DNA from: Flavobacterium hydrophilum
GTDB lineage: Bacteria; Bacteroidota; Bacteroidia; Flavobacteriales; Flavobacteriaceae
Length of the DNA stretch: 64,000 nt
Direction of reading: 5' to 3'
Assembly: GCF_003202405.1 (NCBI RefSeq)
Contig: NZ_QJHL01000004.1
Coordinates: 186,001 to 250,000, forward strand
The translations under genes and the position numbers were made by a program. The notes beneath the pieces are model-generated. The model saw only the letters and a program-made list of their open reading frames with translations. It made no database searches and was not told where the DNA came from. This document shows positions 41,178 to 50,514 of this stretch, piece after piece. The stretch's first letter is position 1. Each line of letters begins with the position of its first letter.

Positions 41178-42461
41178 ATGAATAATAACGTAAAAATAGC
41201 CGTTATTGGATTAGGTTATGTAGGATTGCCTTTGGCTCGTTTATTTGCTACAAAATATCCTGTAGTAGGTTTTGATATTAATGAATCAAGAGTTATAAGT
41301 TTAAAGCAGGGAACTGATACTACATTAGAAGTTGAAGATGCTATTTTGCAAAGGGTATTAATAGATACACCAAATCAAACAAAAGGACTTTATTGTACTT
41401 CAGATATAAAAAATATTGCTGATTGCAATTATTTTATAATAACCGTTCCAACCCCTGTAGATAGAAATAATCGACCTGATTTGACTCCTTTGTATAAAGC
41501 TAGTGAATCAGTTGGTAAACTATTAAAACAAGGGGATGTTGTGATTTATGAATCAACAGTTTATCCTGGTGTAACAGAAGAGCAATGTGTACCGGTTTTA
41601 GAAAAAATATCAGGCTTAAAATTCAATGTAGATTTTTTTGCAGGATATTCACCTGAAAGAATTAATCCTGGAGATAAGGAACACACTGTAGAGAAAATCC
41701 TGAAAATTACATCAGGGTCAACCTCTGAAGTAGGCTTAAAAGTTGATGCGCTTTATAAATCTGTTATTACAGCCGGAACATATTTAGCGCCAACAATAAA
41801 AGTTGCTGAAGCTGCTAAAGTAATTGAAAATTCACAAAGGGATATTAATATTGCTTTTGTAAATGAACTTGCAAAAATATTCAACTTAATGAATATTGAT
41901 ACTCAGGAAGTATTAGCAGCAGCAGCTACTAAATGGAATTTTCTCCCTTTTAAACCGGGTTTAGTGGGCGGGCACTGTATAGGGGTTGATCCTTATTATC
42001 TGGCACAAAGGGCACAAGAATTTGGATATCATCCTGAAATAATTTTAGCCGGACGTCGTTTAAATGATAGTATGGGTGAATATATAGCATCTCAGGTTGT
42101 GAAACTAATGATTAAAAAAGGGATCTCTGTAAATAATGCAGAACTTTTGATGCTTGGAATCACTTTTAAAGAAAACTGTCCTGATGTTCGTAATACTAAA
42201 ATTGTAGATGTAATAAGGGCATTAAAAGAATATGGTATTTCTGTTACCATTTTTGATCCATTAGCTAACATCAATGAAGTTAAAAAAGAATATGGATTAA
42301 CAACAATAAGTGTACTTCCAAAAGAAAAATTTGACGCTATAGTTTTAGGAGTTGCTCATTCCGAATTTTTAAAGTTAGATTTTCTGGAAATTCAAAAAAC
42401 AAATAGTTTAATATATGATGTAAAAGGAGTTTTGGGAGCTATAGCAGACAATAGATTATAG
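41178..42461 (+). CDS. UDP-HexNAc 6-dehydrogenase, TviB/WbpO-like (copy 1)
   Basis: This 427-residue NAD-dependent nucleotide-sugar dehydrogenase has the Rossmann start IAVIGLGYVGLPLARLFA, the VPTPVDRNNRPDLTPL segment, the signature FAGYSPERINPGDKEH and the catalytic Cys in PGLVGGHCIGVDPYYLA. The C-terminal domain shows LMLGITFKENCPDVRNT. This sequence type is the TviB/WbpO group that makes UDP-GlcNAcA or UDP-GalNAcA, not UDP-GlcA. A close paralogue lies at 49220. It begins the second unit of the locus. Confidence 0.9.
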   Translation: MNNNVKIAVIGLGYVGLPLARLFATKYPVVGFDINESRVISLKQGTDTTLEVEDAILQRVLIDTPNQTKGLYCTSDIKNIADCNYFIITVPTPVDRNNRPDLTPLYKASESVGKLLKQGDVVIYESTVYPGVTEEQCVPVLEKISGLKFNVDFFAGYSPERINPGDKEHTVEKILKITSGSTSEVGLKVDALYKSVITAGTYLAPTIKVAEAAKVIENSQRDINIAFVNELAKIFNLMNIDTQEVLAAAATKWNFLPFKPGLVGGHCIGVDPYYLAQRAQEFGYHPEIILAGRRLNDSMGEYIASQVVKLMIKKGISVNNAELLMLGITFKENCPDVRNTKIVDVIRALKEYGISVTIFDPLANINEVKKEYGLTTISVLPKEKFDAIVLGVAHSEFLKLDFLEIQKTNSLIYDVKGVLGAIADNRL

Positions 42462-42492
42462 TTTTTAAAACTCTTTTTTTTATTTAGAAAAA

Positions 42493-43500
42493 ATGGATAC
42501 AAACAATTCAATCACACATGTTATTTTGACCGGAGGGGTAGGTAGTAGATTATGGCCGCTTTCCCGTAAAAGTCAGCCTAAGCAATATTTGGAAATATTT
42601 GAAGGGAAATCTTTATTTGAGATGACTGTTGATCGTAATAGTCATTTGGCAAATAAGGTAATGGTTGTAGGGAACGTTGATAACCATCATTTGAGTGGTA
42701 AGGTAATGGAGAAATCTAAAACTTCTTATATCAATATTGTTGAATCTACTCCCAGAAATACAGCTGCAGCAATTGCATTCGCGGCATTTGCCTCAAATCC
42801 GGATGATATATTAATAATAACTCCATCAGATCATATTATTGATAAAATGGAAGATTATAATAATGCTATAAACGAGGCAATTTTAAAAGCCAACGAAGGT
42901 TTTATTGTAACTTTTGGAATCATTCCAACCAAACCAGAAACGGGATACGGTTATATAGAATCAAAAGGGGATAAAGTGATTTCATTTAGGGAAAAACCAA
43001 ATGAAACAACTGCTAAAGATTTTATTGCAAAAGGTAATTTTTTATGGAATAGCGGAATGTTTTGTTTTAAAGCTAGTGTGCTTTTGGATGAATTAAAACA
43101 ATTCCAGCCTGAAGTGTATGAAAAATCCAAAATAGTTTGGGAGTCTAACAAAGAAGGTTTCTTGGATTTAGAAGCCTCTTTAGAAATTCCATCCATTAGT
43201 ATAGATTATGCGGTCATGGAAAGGAGTAAGAAAATTAAAGTTGTCCCTGCATCATTTTCCTGGTCTGATTTAGGTTCCTTTGAATCAGTTTATGATTATT
43301 TGGTTTCTAAAGGACATTCAATTGATAAAAATGGTAATATGGTTATTGGTTGTGATAAGCATACTACTTTCCTGGGATTAAAAAACACGATTTTTGTTTA
43401 TACAAAAACAGCTAATTTAATTTTACAAAAAGAAAACTCTCAAGATGTAAAAGATATATATAGTGATTTAGAAAAACAAAATTCAGAATTATTAAATTAA
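42493..43500 (+). CDS. manC: Mannose-1-phosphate guanylyltransferase (single-domain)
   Basis: This 335-residue nucleotidyltransferase makes GDP-mannose. It carries the pyrophosphorylase signature LTGGVGSRLWPLSRKSQPKQ, then VESTPRNTAAAIAFAA, ITPSDHIIDK and FREKPNETTAKDFI with the catalytic Lys, and WNSGMFCFKASVLL. The phosphomannose isomerase domain of the bifunctional ManC is absent, so that step must come from elsewhere. Its stop overlaps the next start by one base (TAATG). Confidence 0.92.
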   Translation: MDTNNSITHVILTGGVGSRLWPLSRKSQPKQYLEIFEGKSLFEMTVDRNSHLANKVMVVGNVDNHHLSGKVMEKSKTSYINIVESTPRNTAAAIAFAAFASNPDDILIITPSDHIIDKMEDYNNAINEAILKANEGFIVTFGIIPTKPETGYGYIESKGDKVISFREKPNETTAKDFIAKGNFLWNSGMFCFKASVLLDELKQFQPEVYEKSKIVWESNKEGFLDLEASLEIPSISIDYAVMERSKKIKVVPASFSWSDLGSFESVYDYLVSKGHSIDKNGNMVIGCDKHTTFLGLKNTIFVYTKTANLILQKENSQDVKDIYSDLEKQNSELLN

Positions 43501-44546
43501 TGAAAAAAATTCTTATAACTGGTGGTGCCGGATTTATTGGTTCGCATGTAGTGAGACGTTTTGTAAATAAATATCCTGAATATCAAATTTATAATTTAGA
43601 TGCTTTAACTTATGCCGGGAATCTGGAAAACATTAAAGATATAGAAAATCAACCCAATTATAATTTTGTAAAAGGCGATATTGTTGATGAAACTTTTATT
43701 TACGAACTTTTTTCAACTCATAATTTTGACGGAGTACTCCATTTAGCAGCAGAATCTCATGTTGACAGATCAATTGAAGATCCTTTGGCCTTTGTGAAAA
43801 CAAATGTTATTGGAACGATGAATTTACTCAATGCAGCAAAAAAACAATGGAAAGATAATTTTGAAGGAAAAAGATTTTATCATATTAGTACAGATGAAGT
43901 TTATGGGTCTTTGGGAGCAGAAGGACTTTTTACAGAAACTACTCCATATGATCCAAATTCGCCATATTCAGCTTCAAAAGCAAGTTCAGACCATTTTGTA
44001 AGAGCATATGGAGAAACGTATGGATTGCCGTACGTTTTAACAAACTGCTCTAACAATTATGGATCATATCATTTTCCTGAAAAACTAATTCCGCTTTTCA
44101 TAAATAATATTATCAATAATAAATCATTGCCTGTTTATGGTGATGGTAATTATACCCGTGACTGGCTTTTTGTCGAAGATCATGCTATTGCAATTGACTT
44201 GGTCTTTCATGAAGGAAAAAATCATGAGACTTACAATATTGGTGGCTTTAACGAATGGAAAAATATTGATTTGGTTAAATTATTATGCCAGATTATGGAT
44301 CAAAAGTTAGGAAGAGATTCAGGTACTTCTGAGAAGTTAATCACTTATGTGAAAGATAGACCCGGGCATGATTTGCGTTATGCAATTGATGCTTCTAAAA
44401 TTAATAAAGAACTGGGATGGAAACCATCTGTGACTTTTGAAGAAGGTTTAGAAAAAACGATTAATTGGTATTTGAACAACGAAGAATGGCTGAAAAATGT
44501 AACTTCTGGTTCCTATAAAGATTATTATAAAAAACAATATTCATAA
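43500..44546 (+). CDS. rfbB: dTDP-glucose 4,6-dehydratase
   Basis: This 348-residue extended SDR converts dTDP-glucose to dTDP-4-keto-6-deoxyglucose. It shows ITGGAGFIGSHVVRRFVNKY, LHLAAESHVDRSIEDPLAF, the catalytic HISTDEVYGSLG with Asp-Glu, SPYSASKASSDHFVRAY (YxxxK) and NCSNNYGSYHFPEKLIPL. RfbA, C and D are not in the window, so the 4-keto product may feed the amino-sugar genes at the right edge or genes elsewhere. The start overlaps manC by one base. Confidence 0.96.
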   Translation: MKKILITGGAGFIGSHVVRRFVNKYPEYQIYNLDALTYAGNLENIKDIENQPNYNFVKGDIVDETFIYELFSTHNFDGVLHLAAESHVDRSIEDPLAFVKTNVIGTMNLLNAAKKQWKDNFEGKRFYHISTDEVYGSLGAEGLFTETTPYDPNSPYSASKASSDHFVRAYGETYGLPYVLTNCSNNYGSYHFPEKLIPLFINNIINNKSLPVYGDGNYTRDWLFVEDHAIAIDLVFHEGKNHETYNIGGFNEWKNIDLVKLLCQIMDQKLGRDSGTSEKLITYVKDRPGHDLRYAIDASKINKELGWKPSVTFEEGLEKTINWYLNNEEWLKNVTSGSYKDYYKKQYS

Positions 44547-44557
44547 AAACAATATTC
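44531..44557 (+). repeat. Short tandem direct repeat over the rfbB stop
   Basis: AAAACAATATTC occurs at 44531-44542 and again at 44546-44557, a 15-nt period that spans the stop codon of rfbB. It looks like a small local duplication. Confidence 0.5.
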
Positions 44558-44596
44558 TGATTTGAATTTCTTATCAAAATCAAAACATCATTAAAT

Positions 44597-47020
44597 ATGA
44601 AAAATATAACTGTTCTTCTTTTATTGTTTTTTACTTTCTTTACTTTTCAGGTCAATGCTCAGGATTTAATGAAATCAAGTGATTTAAGTACTTTAAAAGT
44701 AGATTACTTATCTGATGCTGATATTGCTAAAATACGAACTCAACTGCAAAGTAATAACACGACTATTGAGCAGGCAGAACCTATGGCCATATCAAAAGGG
44801 ATGAGTGTTACAGAATTCGCAAAATTAAAAGCAAGAATAAATGAAGTGCCAGCAAGTCCCTCTAATAAAAAAAACATTGAAAAAAATAGTGCCGCAAACA
44901 AAAAAGAGTCTGGACGTACGCAGGATAAAATTGTAAATAATAAGGTTAAAGATTCTGCTAATGCATTAATATTTGGTTCTGAATTGTTTGATAATCCAAC
45001 TTTAAATTTTGAGCCTGATTCAAATTTAGCTACTCCAATGAATTATGTTTTAGGTCCGGGAGATGAACTTCAGGTAAGTGTTTATGGCGTTCAGGAGTAT
45101 AATGCCAGTATACCCGTTAGTGTCGAAGGAAAAATTACTATTCAGTATGTTGGTCAAATTTCAGTTTCCGGAATATCAATTGAAGCTGCAACGCAAAAAA
45201 TTAAAGCAGCAATTGCAAAAGTCTATAGTACGGTAAGATCTGGCCAGTCTCAGGTAAGTGTAAGTTTAAGCAGAATCAGAACTATTAAAATTACTATTGT
45301 TGGTGGAAAACAGCCTGGAAATTATTCTATATCCTCTTTAGCAACAGTTTATAATGCTTTGCATTTAGCAGGAGGCCCCGGAAAAAATGGCAGTTACAGA
45401 AATATTGAATTAATCAGAAATAATAAAGTTTATAAAAACATAGATATTTATCGTTTTTTAGTTAAAGGAGATCAATCTGATAATGTGAATTTAAAGGAAA
45501 ATGATGTGATCCGAATTCCGGTTTATGCACAAAGAGTTACTGTAGAAGGACAAGTAAAGAGACCTGGGATTTTTGAAATGAAAAAAGGTGAAAAATTTTC
45601 AGACTTATTAAATTTTGCTTCCGGATTTAATGAATTTGCGTATACAGCATCAGTAAATGTTTTACAAAAAACTGGAAAAGAATTTAAGGTTCATGATATT
45701 AATGAAAATGAATTTTCTTCATATATACCACAATCCGGTGATGTTTTTAGAATAACTAAAATTTTAAATAGATTTGAAAATCGTATAAAAATAGAAGGAG
45801 CTGTTTTTAGACCGGATTATTATTCTTATACTGAGGGAATGAGAATTTCAGGTCTTATTACCAGAGCAGAAGGCCTTAAAGAAGATGCTTATACCAAAAG
45901 AGCCAGAATTATTCGTTTAAAATCGGATTTAACAACAGAGATAGTTAATGTTGATTTAGCAAGTGCTTTGTCAGGAGATATCAATGCTGATATTGAATTA
46001 AAAAGAGAAGATGAAGTAACAGTATATTCGATTCTGGATTTTAGAGAAGAATATAAAATTACTATTGATGGAGAAGTAAAAAATCCGGGAGTTTATGATT
46101 TTTATGATAATTTGACATTGAACGATTTAGTTGTACAGGTGGGAGGGCTAACAGGTTCAGCTTCAAAAAGAGTAGAAATAGCGAGAATGATAAAGTCTGA
46201 TGAAATTGATGATGCTAATCCTAAACGTATTGAGTTAGTAGAATTAGAAATCACAGCAGATAATAATGAGCAGGTGAAAAACTTTGTTTTAAAGCCCTTT
46301 GACGTTATTAATATTAGAAGAATGGCTGTTTATGAAAAACCACAAATGGTGTCAATTAGTGGTGCAGTTGCTTATCCGGGAAAATATGTTTTGGCTAATA
46401 AAAAAGAATCAGTTTATAATGTAGTGATGAGAGCAGGAGGTTTAACATCTGTTGCTAACTTAGAGGGAATGAAAATTAAGAGACCTATTAAACAAGAACA
46501 AATTGATGACATAAAGAGAGTAGATTTGAATTTGTCTAAAAACGATACTTTAAAACAAGATCTTGTTAAAAAATTAAAAGAAGAATTAAAATATGCGACA
46601 ATTCCTTTGGATTGGAAAAAAATTGTAGAAGACAAAGCACATTATTCGAATGTTACTTTGTTTCCAAATGACGAAATAGAAGTGTCTACATTTAATGAAG
46701 GTGTTAAAGTTACTGGAAATGTCTTGCTTAATTCTGAAATTCCATACAGAAGTGGTAAGAGTTTTAAGTATTATATAAATGCAGTTGGTGGAGTTGACAG
46801 CAAAGGATGGAAGAAAAAAGCATACATTATTTATCCTAATGGAAAAGCTTCAGTAACAGGTTCATTTTTATTCTTTAGATCTTATCCAAAAGTATTGCCT
46901 GATTCTCAGATTGTAGTGCCAGAAAAGCCAGAAACAAGAAAAATGAGCACTGGTGAATGGGTGAGTATTGGTAGTGTAATTAGTAGTTTGGCATTATTAA
47001 TTGTAACTGCATTTAAATAA
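44597..47020 (+). CDS. Long OPX polysaccharide export protein with multiple SLBB domains
   Basis: This 807-residue secreted protein has a classical signal peptide ending VNAQ (about residue 21) with no lipobox Cys, unlike the short OPX at 34713. After a Lys-rich linker comes the Poly_export domain at about 150-225 (YVLGPGDELQVSVYGVQEYN). Then come about six SLBB-like repeats with the G-x-V...PG...Y pattern near residues 230, 313, 397, 487, 584 and 702. A C-terminal hydrophobic helix follows (VSIGSVISSLALLIVTAF). It belongs to the large OPX class common in Bacteroidetes and pairs with the kinase-less Wzz at 47133. Confidence 0.9.
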   Translation: MKNITVLLLLFFTFFTFQVNAQDLMKSSDLSTLKVDYLSDADIAKIRTQLQSNNTTIEQAEPMAISKGMSVTEFAKLKARINEVPASPSNKKNIEKNSAANKKESGRTQDKIVNNKVKDSANALIFGSELFDNPTLNFEPDSNLATPMNYVLGPGDELQVSVYGVQEYNASIPVSVEGKITIQYVGQISVSGISIEAATQKIKAAIAKVYSTVRSGQSQVSVSLSRIRTIKITIVGGKQPGNYSISSLATVYNALHLAGGPGKNGSYRNIELIRNNKVYKNIDIYRFLVKGDQSDNVNLKENDVIRIPVYAQRVTVEGQVKRPGIFEMKKGEKFSDLLNFASGFNEFAYTASVNVLQKTGKEFKVHDINENEFSSYIPQSGDVFRITKILNRFENRIKIEGAVFRPDYYSYTEGMRISGLITRAEGLKEDAYTKRARIIRLKSDLTTEIVNVDLASALSGDINADIELKREDEVTVYSILDFREEYKITIDGEVKNPGVYDFYDNLTLNDLVVQVGGLTGSASKRVEIARMIKSDEIDDANPKRIELVELEITADNNEQVKNFVLKPFDVINIRRMAVYEKPQMVSISGAVAYPGKYVLANKKESVYNVVMRAGGLTSVANLEGMKIKRPIKQEQIDDIKRVDLNLSKNDTLKQDLVKKLKEELKYATIPLDWKKIVEDKAHYSNVTLFPNDEIEVSTFNEGVKVTGNVLLNSEIPYRSGKSFKYYINAVGGVDSKGWKKKAYIIYPNGKASVTGSFLFFRSYPKVLPDSQIVVPEKPETRKMSTGEWVSIGSVISSLALLIVTAFK

Positions 47021-47132
47021 AAATGTTACTAAATAAGAAATATAATATTTAAGATTAAATTATGTCATCTTAAGTTACATATAAAAACATAAAGAATACA
47101 TTTCCTTACCAAGCTAGAAAATTTTACCGAAA

Positions 47133-48188
47133 ATGGAACAACAACAGCAAAACAATGAAATTTCGTTGTATGAAATATTAAAAAATGTAAGGGATTGGTA
47201 TGCCTATTTGCTACTTCAATGGAAAAAAATTATAATTATAGGATTTATCGGCGCTTTACTTGGCGTGGGGTATTCTATTCTTAAAAAACCTATTTATACT
47301 GCCAGACTTACATTTGCGTTGGAAGACGGGAAATCTAGCGGTGGGCTTGGGGGGGCATTAGGATTGGCAAGTACTTTTGGTATTGATGTTGGTAGTTCAG
47401 GTGGAAATATATTTGTTGGTGCAAATCTAAATGAATTGTTTAAATCGCGTTTGATGGTTGAACGTACTTTGTTACAGCCCGTGTTGCAGGATGGAAAAAC
47501 CATTTCACTTGCTGAAAGATTTATTCAAATAAATAAATGGCGTAAAAATTGGGAGAAAAAATCAAATTTAGCAAAGTTGACTTTTGACCCCCTTGCTGAC
47601 AGGAAAAAATTTACGCGTACACAAGACAGTATCTTGGGAGAAATATATAAAAGTCTTGTCGAAGGTAGCCTAACTGTAGGTCAGAAAGAGAAAAAGATTG
47701 ATATAATTACAATGGAAGTAAAGTCTAAAGATGAACTTTTTGCTAAAGATTTTTGTTTGACTCTTGCTAAAGAAGTTTCTGAATTTTATGTAAATACCAA
47801 AACTAAGAAATCACAAGAAAATTTAAAAATTTTGACCAAACAGACCGATTCGATACGAGGTGAGCTCAATGCAGCCATTACGGGGGTTGCAATTGCAAAC
47901 GACAATACTTTTAACCTAAATCCAGCCTTAAATGTACGTAGAACCCCATCTGCACGCAGGCAAGTTGATGTTCAAGCCAACACAGCAATTCTTACCGAAT
48001 TGATTAAACAATCAGAATTGGCAAAAGTAACACTTAGAAAAGAAACTCCGTTAATACAAGGGATTGATAAGCCTATTTTACCATTAGAAAACAATAAGAT
48101 TAGAAAAAGTACTGGGTTTTTAGGAGGTGGTTTCTTATTTGGATTTTTAGCAATTATTTTTTTATCAATAAAAAAAATCTATTTTTAA
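47133..48188 (+). CDS. Wzz-family chain-length determinant (no kinase domain)
   Basis: This 351-residue inner-membrane protein has TM1 at about 36-55 (IIIIGFIGALLGVGYSIL), a periplasmic alpha/beta domain starting with the usual KKPIYTARLTFALEDG, coiled-coil sequence (residues about 215-290), and TM2 at about 326-346 (FLGGGFLFGFLAIIFLSI). There is no cytoplasmic kinase after TM2, in contrast to the protein at 35521. The N-terminus before TM1 is Gln/Asn-rich (MEQQQQNNEISLYEIL). With the adjacent long OPX it makes up a second export set. Confidence 0.88.
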   Translation: MEQQQQNNEISLYEILKNVRDWYAYLLLQWKKIIIIGFIGALLGVGYSILKKPIYTARLTFALEDGKSSGGLGGALGLASTFGIDVGSSGGNIFVGANLNELFKSRLMVERTLLQPVLQDGKTISLAERFIQINKWRKNWEKKSNLAKLTFDPLADRKKFTRTQDSILGEIYKSLVEGSLTVGQKEKKIDIITMEVKSKDELFAKDFCLTLAKEVSEFYVNTKTKKSQENLKILTKQTDSIRGELNAAITGVAIANDNTFNLNPALNVRRTPSARRQVDVQANTAILTELIKQSELAKVTLRKETPLIQGIDKPILPLENNKIRKSTGFLGGGFLFGFLAIIFLSIKKIYF

Positions 48189-48198
48189 ATATATACAA

Positions 48199-49164
48199 AT
48201 GAATATTTTAATAACGGGAGGAGCAGGTTTCATTGGTTCAAATCTAACAGAGTATTTTTTAAGTAAAGGACATATTGTAACTTGTCTCGATAATTTTTCG
48301 ACGGGACATAAACATAATATACGTGAATTTTTGAATAACCAAAACTACAGATTATTAGAAGGAGATATTCGAATAGTAGAGGATTGTGAGAAAGCTGTTA
48401 TGAATATAGATTATGTGTTTCATCAAGCAGCTTTAGGTTCTGTCCCAAGATCAATCAATGATCCAATAACAACAAACCAAGTCAATGTTTCAGGATTTTT
48501 AAATATGCTTACTGCCTCAAGGGATGCAAAAGTAAAGCGTTTTATATATGCGGCAAGTTCATCTACTTATGGAGATTCACAAGGTCTTCCTAAGGTAGAG
48601 GAGGTAATTGGAAAACCACTATCTCCGTATGCAATTACAAAGTATGTAAATGAATTATACGCTGAAATTTTCAGCAAAACTTATGGTATTGAAACTATAG
48701 GTTTAAGATATTTTAATGTATTTGGGAGAAGACAAGATCCTAATGGTGCTTATGCAGCAGTTATTCCAAAGTTTGTTATGCAATTAATGAGGCATGAGAG
48801 TCCCGTGATTAACGGTGATGGTAATTATTCTAGGGATTTTACATATATAGATAACGTTATTAAAATGAATGAGTTAGCTATGACAACTGAAAATCCAGAA
48901 GCTATAAACACAATTTATAATACAGCATATGGAGATAGAACTACCCTAATTGAATTAGTAGGTTTATTGAAAAAATACTTATCCGATTACGATACTAAAA
49001 TAAGCAATATTGACATAATACATGGTCCTAATAGAGTAGGTGATATCCCACATTCTTTAGCTAGTATTGCCAAGGCACAAAATTTATTGGGTTATAACCC
49101 ACAGTTTTCTATTGAAGATGGCTTAAAAGAAGCTGTTGAATGGTATTTTAATAATTTGAAATAA
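48199..49164 (+). CDS. UDP-HexNAc C4-epimerase, WbpP/TviC-like SDR (copy 2)
   Basis: This 321-residue extended SDR is a close paralogue of the protein at 37981. It shares TGGAGFIGSNLTEYF, HQAALGSVPRSINDPITT, AASSSTYGDSQGLPKVEE, YAITKYVNELYAEIFSKTYG and GDGNYSRDFTYIDNV. By eye roughly three quarters of positions agree, with most differences in the last third; the DNA differs at many third positions. It is followed by the second dehydrogenase, so the two form a complete UDP-HexNAcA pair. Confidence 0.88.
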   Translation: MNILITGGAGFIGSNLTEYFLSKGHIVTCLDNFSTGHKHNIREFLNNQNYRLLEGDIRIVEDCEKAVMNIDYVFHQAALGSVPRSINDPITTNQVNVSGFLNMLTASRDAKVKRFIYAASSSTYGDSQGLPKVEEVIGKPLSPYAITKYVNELYAEIFSKTYGIETIGLRYFNVFGRRQDPNGAYAAVIPKFVMQLMRHESPVINGDGNYSRDFTYIDNVIKMNELAMTTENPEAINTIYNTAYGDRTTLIELVGLLKKYLSDYDTKISNIDIIHGPNRVGDIPHSLASIAKAQNLLGYNPQFSIEDGLKEAVEWYFNNLK

Positions 49165-49219
49165 ATAAACTCAACAACCTAATTAAAGAGTAGGTTTGGC
49201 TATTAAAAAGATATTTCAT

Positions 49220-50494
49220 ATGAAAAAAATTGCCGTTATTGGATTGGGTTATGTTGGGCTTCCTTTAGCCAGATTATTCGCTACTAAACATCCAACGATT
49301 GGATTTGATATAAATAAATTTAGAGTTTCTCAGTTAAATTCCGGACACGATAGCACACTTGAAGTAGAAAGTACTGCTTTAAGAGCTGTTTTAGTGGATA
49401 AAATGCCCCAATCAAAAGGATTATTTTGTACAGATGATTTAACAGTACTCAAAAATTGCTCGGTTTATATTATTACTGTTCCAACTCCGGTAGATAAAAA
49501 TAATAGACCCGACTTGACACCACTTTATAAAGCAAGCGAGACAGTAGGGAAAGTTCTTAAAAGAGGAGATATAGTAATTTATGAGTCTACAGTATATCCT
49601 GGAGTGACCGAAGATGAATGTATTCCAGTGTTGGAAAGAATTTCGGATTTGAAATTTAATGTAGATTTCTTTGCAGGCTACTCTCCTGAAAGAATTAATC
49701 CTGGGGATAAAGAGCATACAGTTGAAAAAATTTTAAAAGTTACTTCTGGTTCTACTCCTGAAATAGGAAAAATTATAGATAATTTGTACAAGAGTGTTAT
49801 TACTGCTGGTACATATTTGGCTCCAAGTATTAAAGTGGCAGAGGCAGCTAAAGTTATAGAAAATTCACAAAGAGATATTAATATTGCTTTTGTAAATGAA
49901 CTGGCTAAAATTTTTAATTTAATGAATATTGATACGAACGCTGTGTTGGAAGCTGCTGGAACGAAATGGAATTTCTTACCTTTCAAACCTGGCTTAGTTG
50001 GAGGACATTGTATAGGCGTAGATCCTTATTATTTGGCGCAAAGAGCTCAAGAATTTGGTTACCATCCAGAGATTATATTGGCTGGACGCAGAGTGAATGA
50101 TAGTATGGGTGAATATGTAGCCTCTCAAGTAGTTAAATTGATGATTAAAAAAGGAATTTTCGTAAAAGGGTCCAGTTTATTAATGTTAGGTATTACGTTT
50201 AAAGAAAATTGCCCTGATGTAAGAAATACAAAGATTGTAGATGTGATAAACGCTTTACAGGATTATGGTATTCAAGTTACAATATTTGATCCTATAGCAA
50301 ATTCTTCTGAGGTTAAAAATGAGTACAATTTAGAAACAGCATCTGTATTGCCACATGATGTATTTGACGCAATAGTTTTAGGAGTAGCACATACTCAATT
50401 TAATGAAATTGATATTAGTGTATTACGTAAAGAGAACTCTATAATTTATGATGTTAAAGGACGATTTCGAGGAGATGTAGATGGTAAATTGTAA
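49220..50494 (+). CDS. UDP-HexNAc 6-dehydrogenase, TviB/WbpO-like (copy 2)
   Basis: This 424-residue dehydrogenase is a paralogue of the one at 41178. It shows KKIAVIGLGYVGLPLARLFA, VPTPVDKNNRPDLTPLYKA, FAGYSPERINPGDKEHTVEK, the catalytic Cys in PGLVGGHCIGVDPYYLA and LMLGITFKENCPDVRNTKI. I use the ATG at 49220, which matches the start of copy 1; an in-frame TTG at 49196 adds eight unrelated residues. The gene directly follows the copy-2 epimerase. Confidence 0.9.
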   Translation: MKKIAVIGLGYVGLPLARLFATKHPTIGFDINKFRVSQLNSGHDSTLEVESTALRAVLVDKMPQSKGLFCTDDLTVLKNCSVYIITVPTPVDKNNRPDLTPLYKASETVGKVLKRGDIVIYESTVYPGVTEDECIPVLERISDLKFNVDFFAGYSPERINPGDKEHTVEKILKVTSGSTPEIGKIIDNLYKSVITAGTYLAPSIKVAEAAKVIENSQRDINIAFVNELAKIFNLMNIDTNAVLEAAGTKWNFLPFKPGLVGGHCIGVDPYYLAQRAQEFGYHPEIILAGRRVNDSMGEYVASQVVKLMIKKGIFVKGSSLLMLGITFKENCPDVRNTKIVDVINALQDYGIQVTIFDPIANSSEVKNEYNLETASVLPHDVFDAIVLGVAHTQFNEIDISVLRKENSIIYDVKGRFRGDVDGKL

Positions 50495-50514
50495 TAAATT
50501 TATTAGATGATAGT

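Noticed and set aside
49196..49219. TTG start for the second UDP-sugar dehydrogenase
   Set aside because: The paralogue at 41178 aligns from the ATG at 49220 and the extra residues are unrelated.
37981..50494. Duplicated epimerase/dehydrogenase pair as an assembly artefact
   Set aside because: The two DNA copies differ throughout, with different flanking genes, so they are true paralogues.
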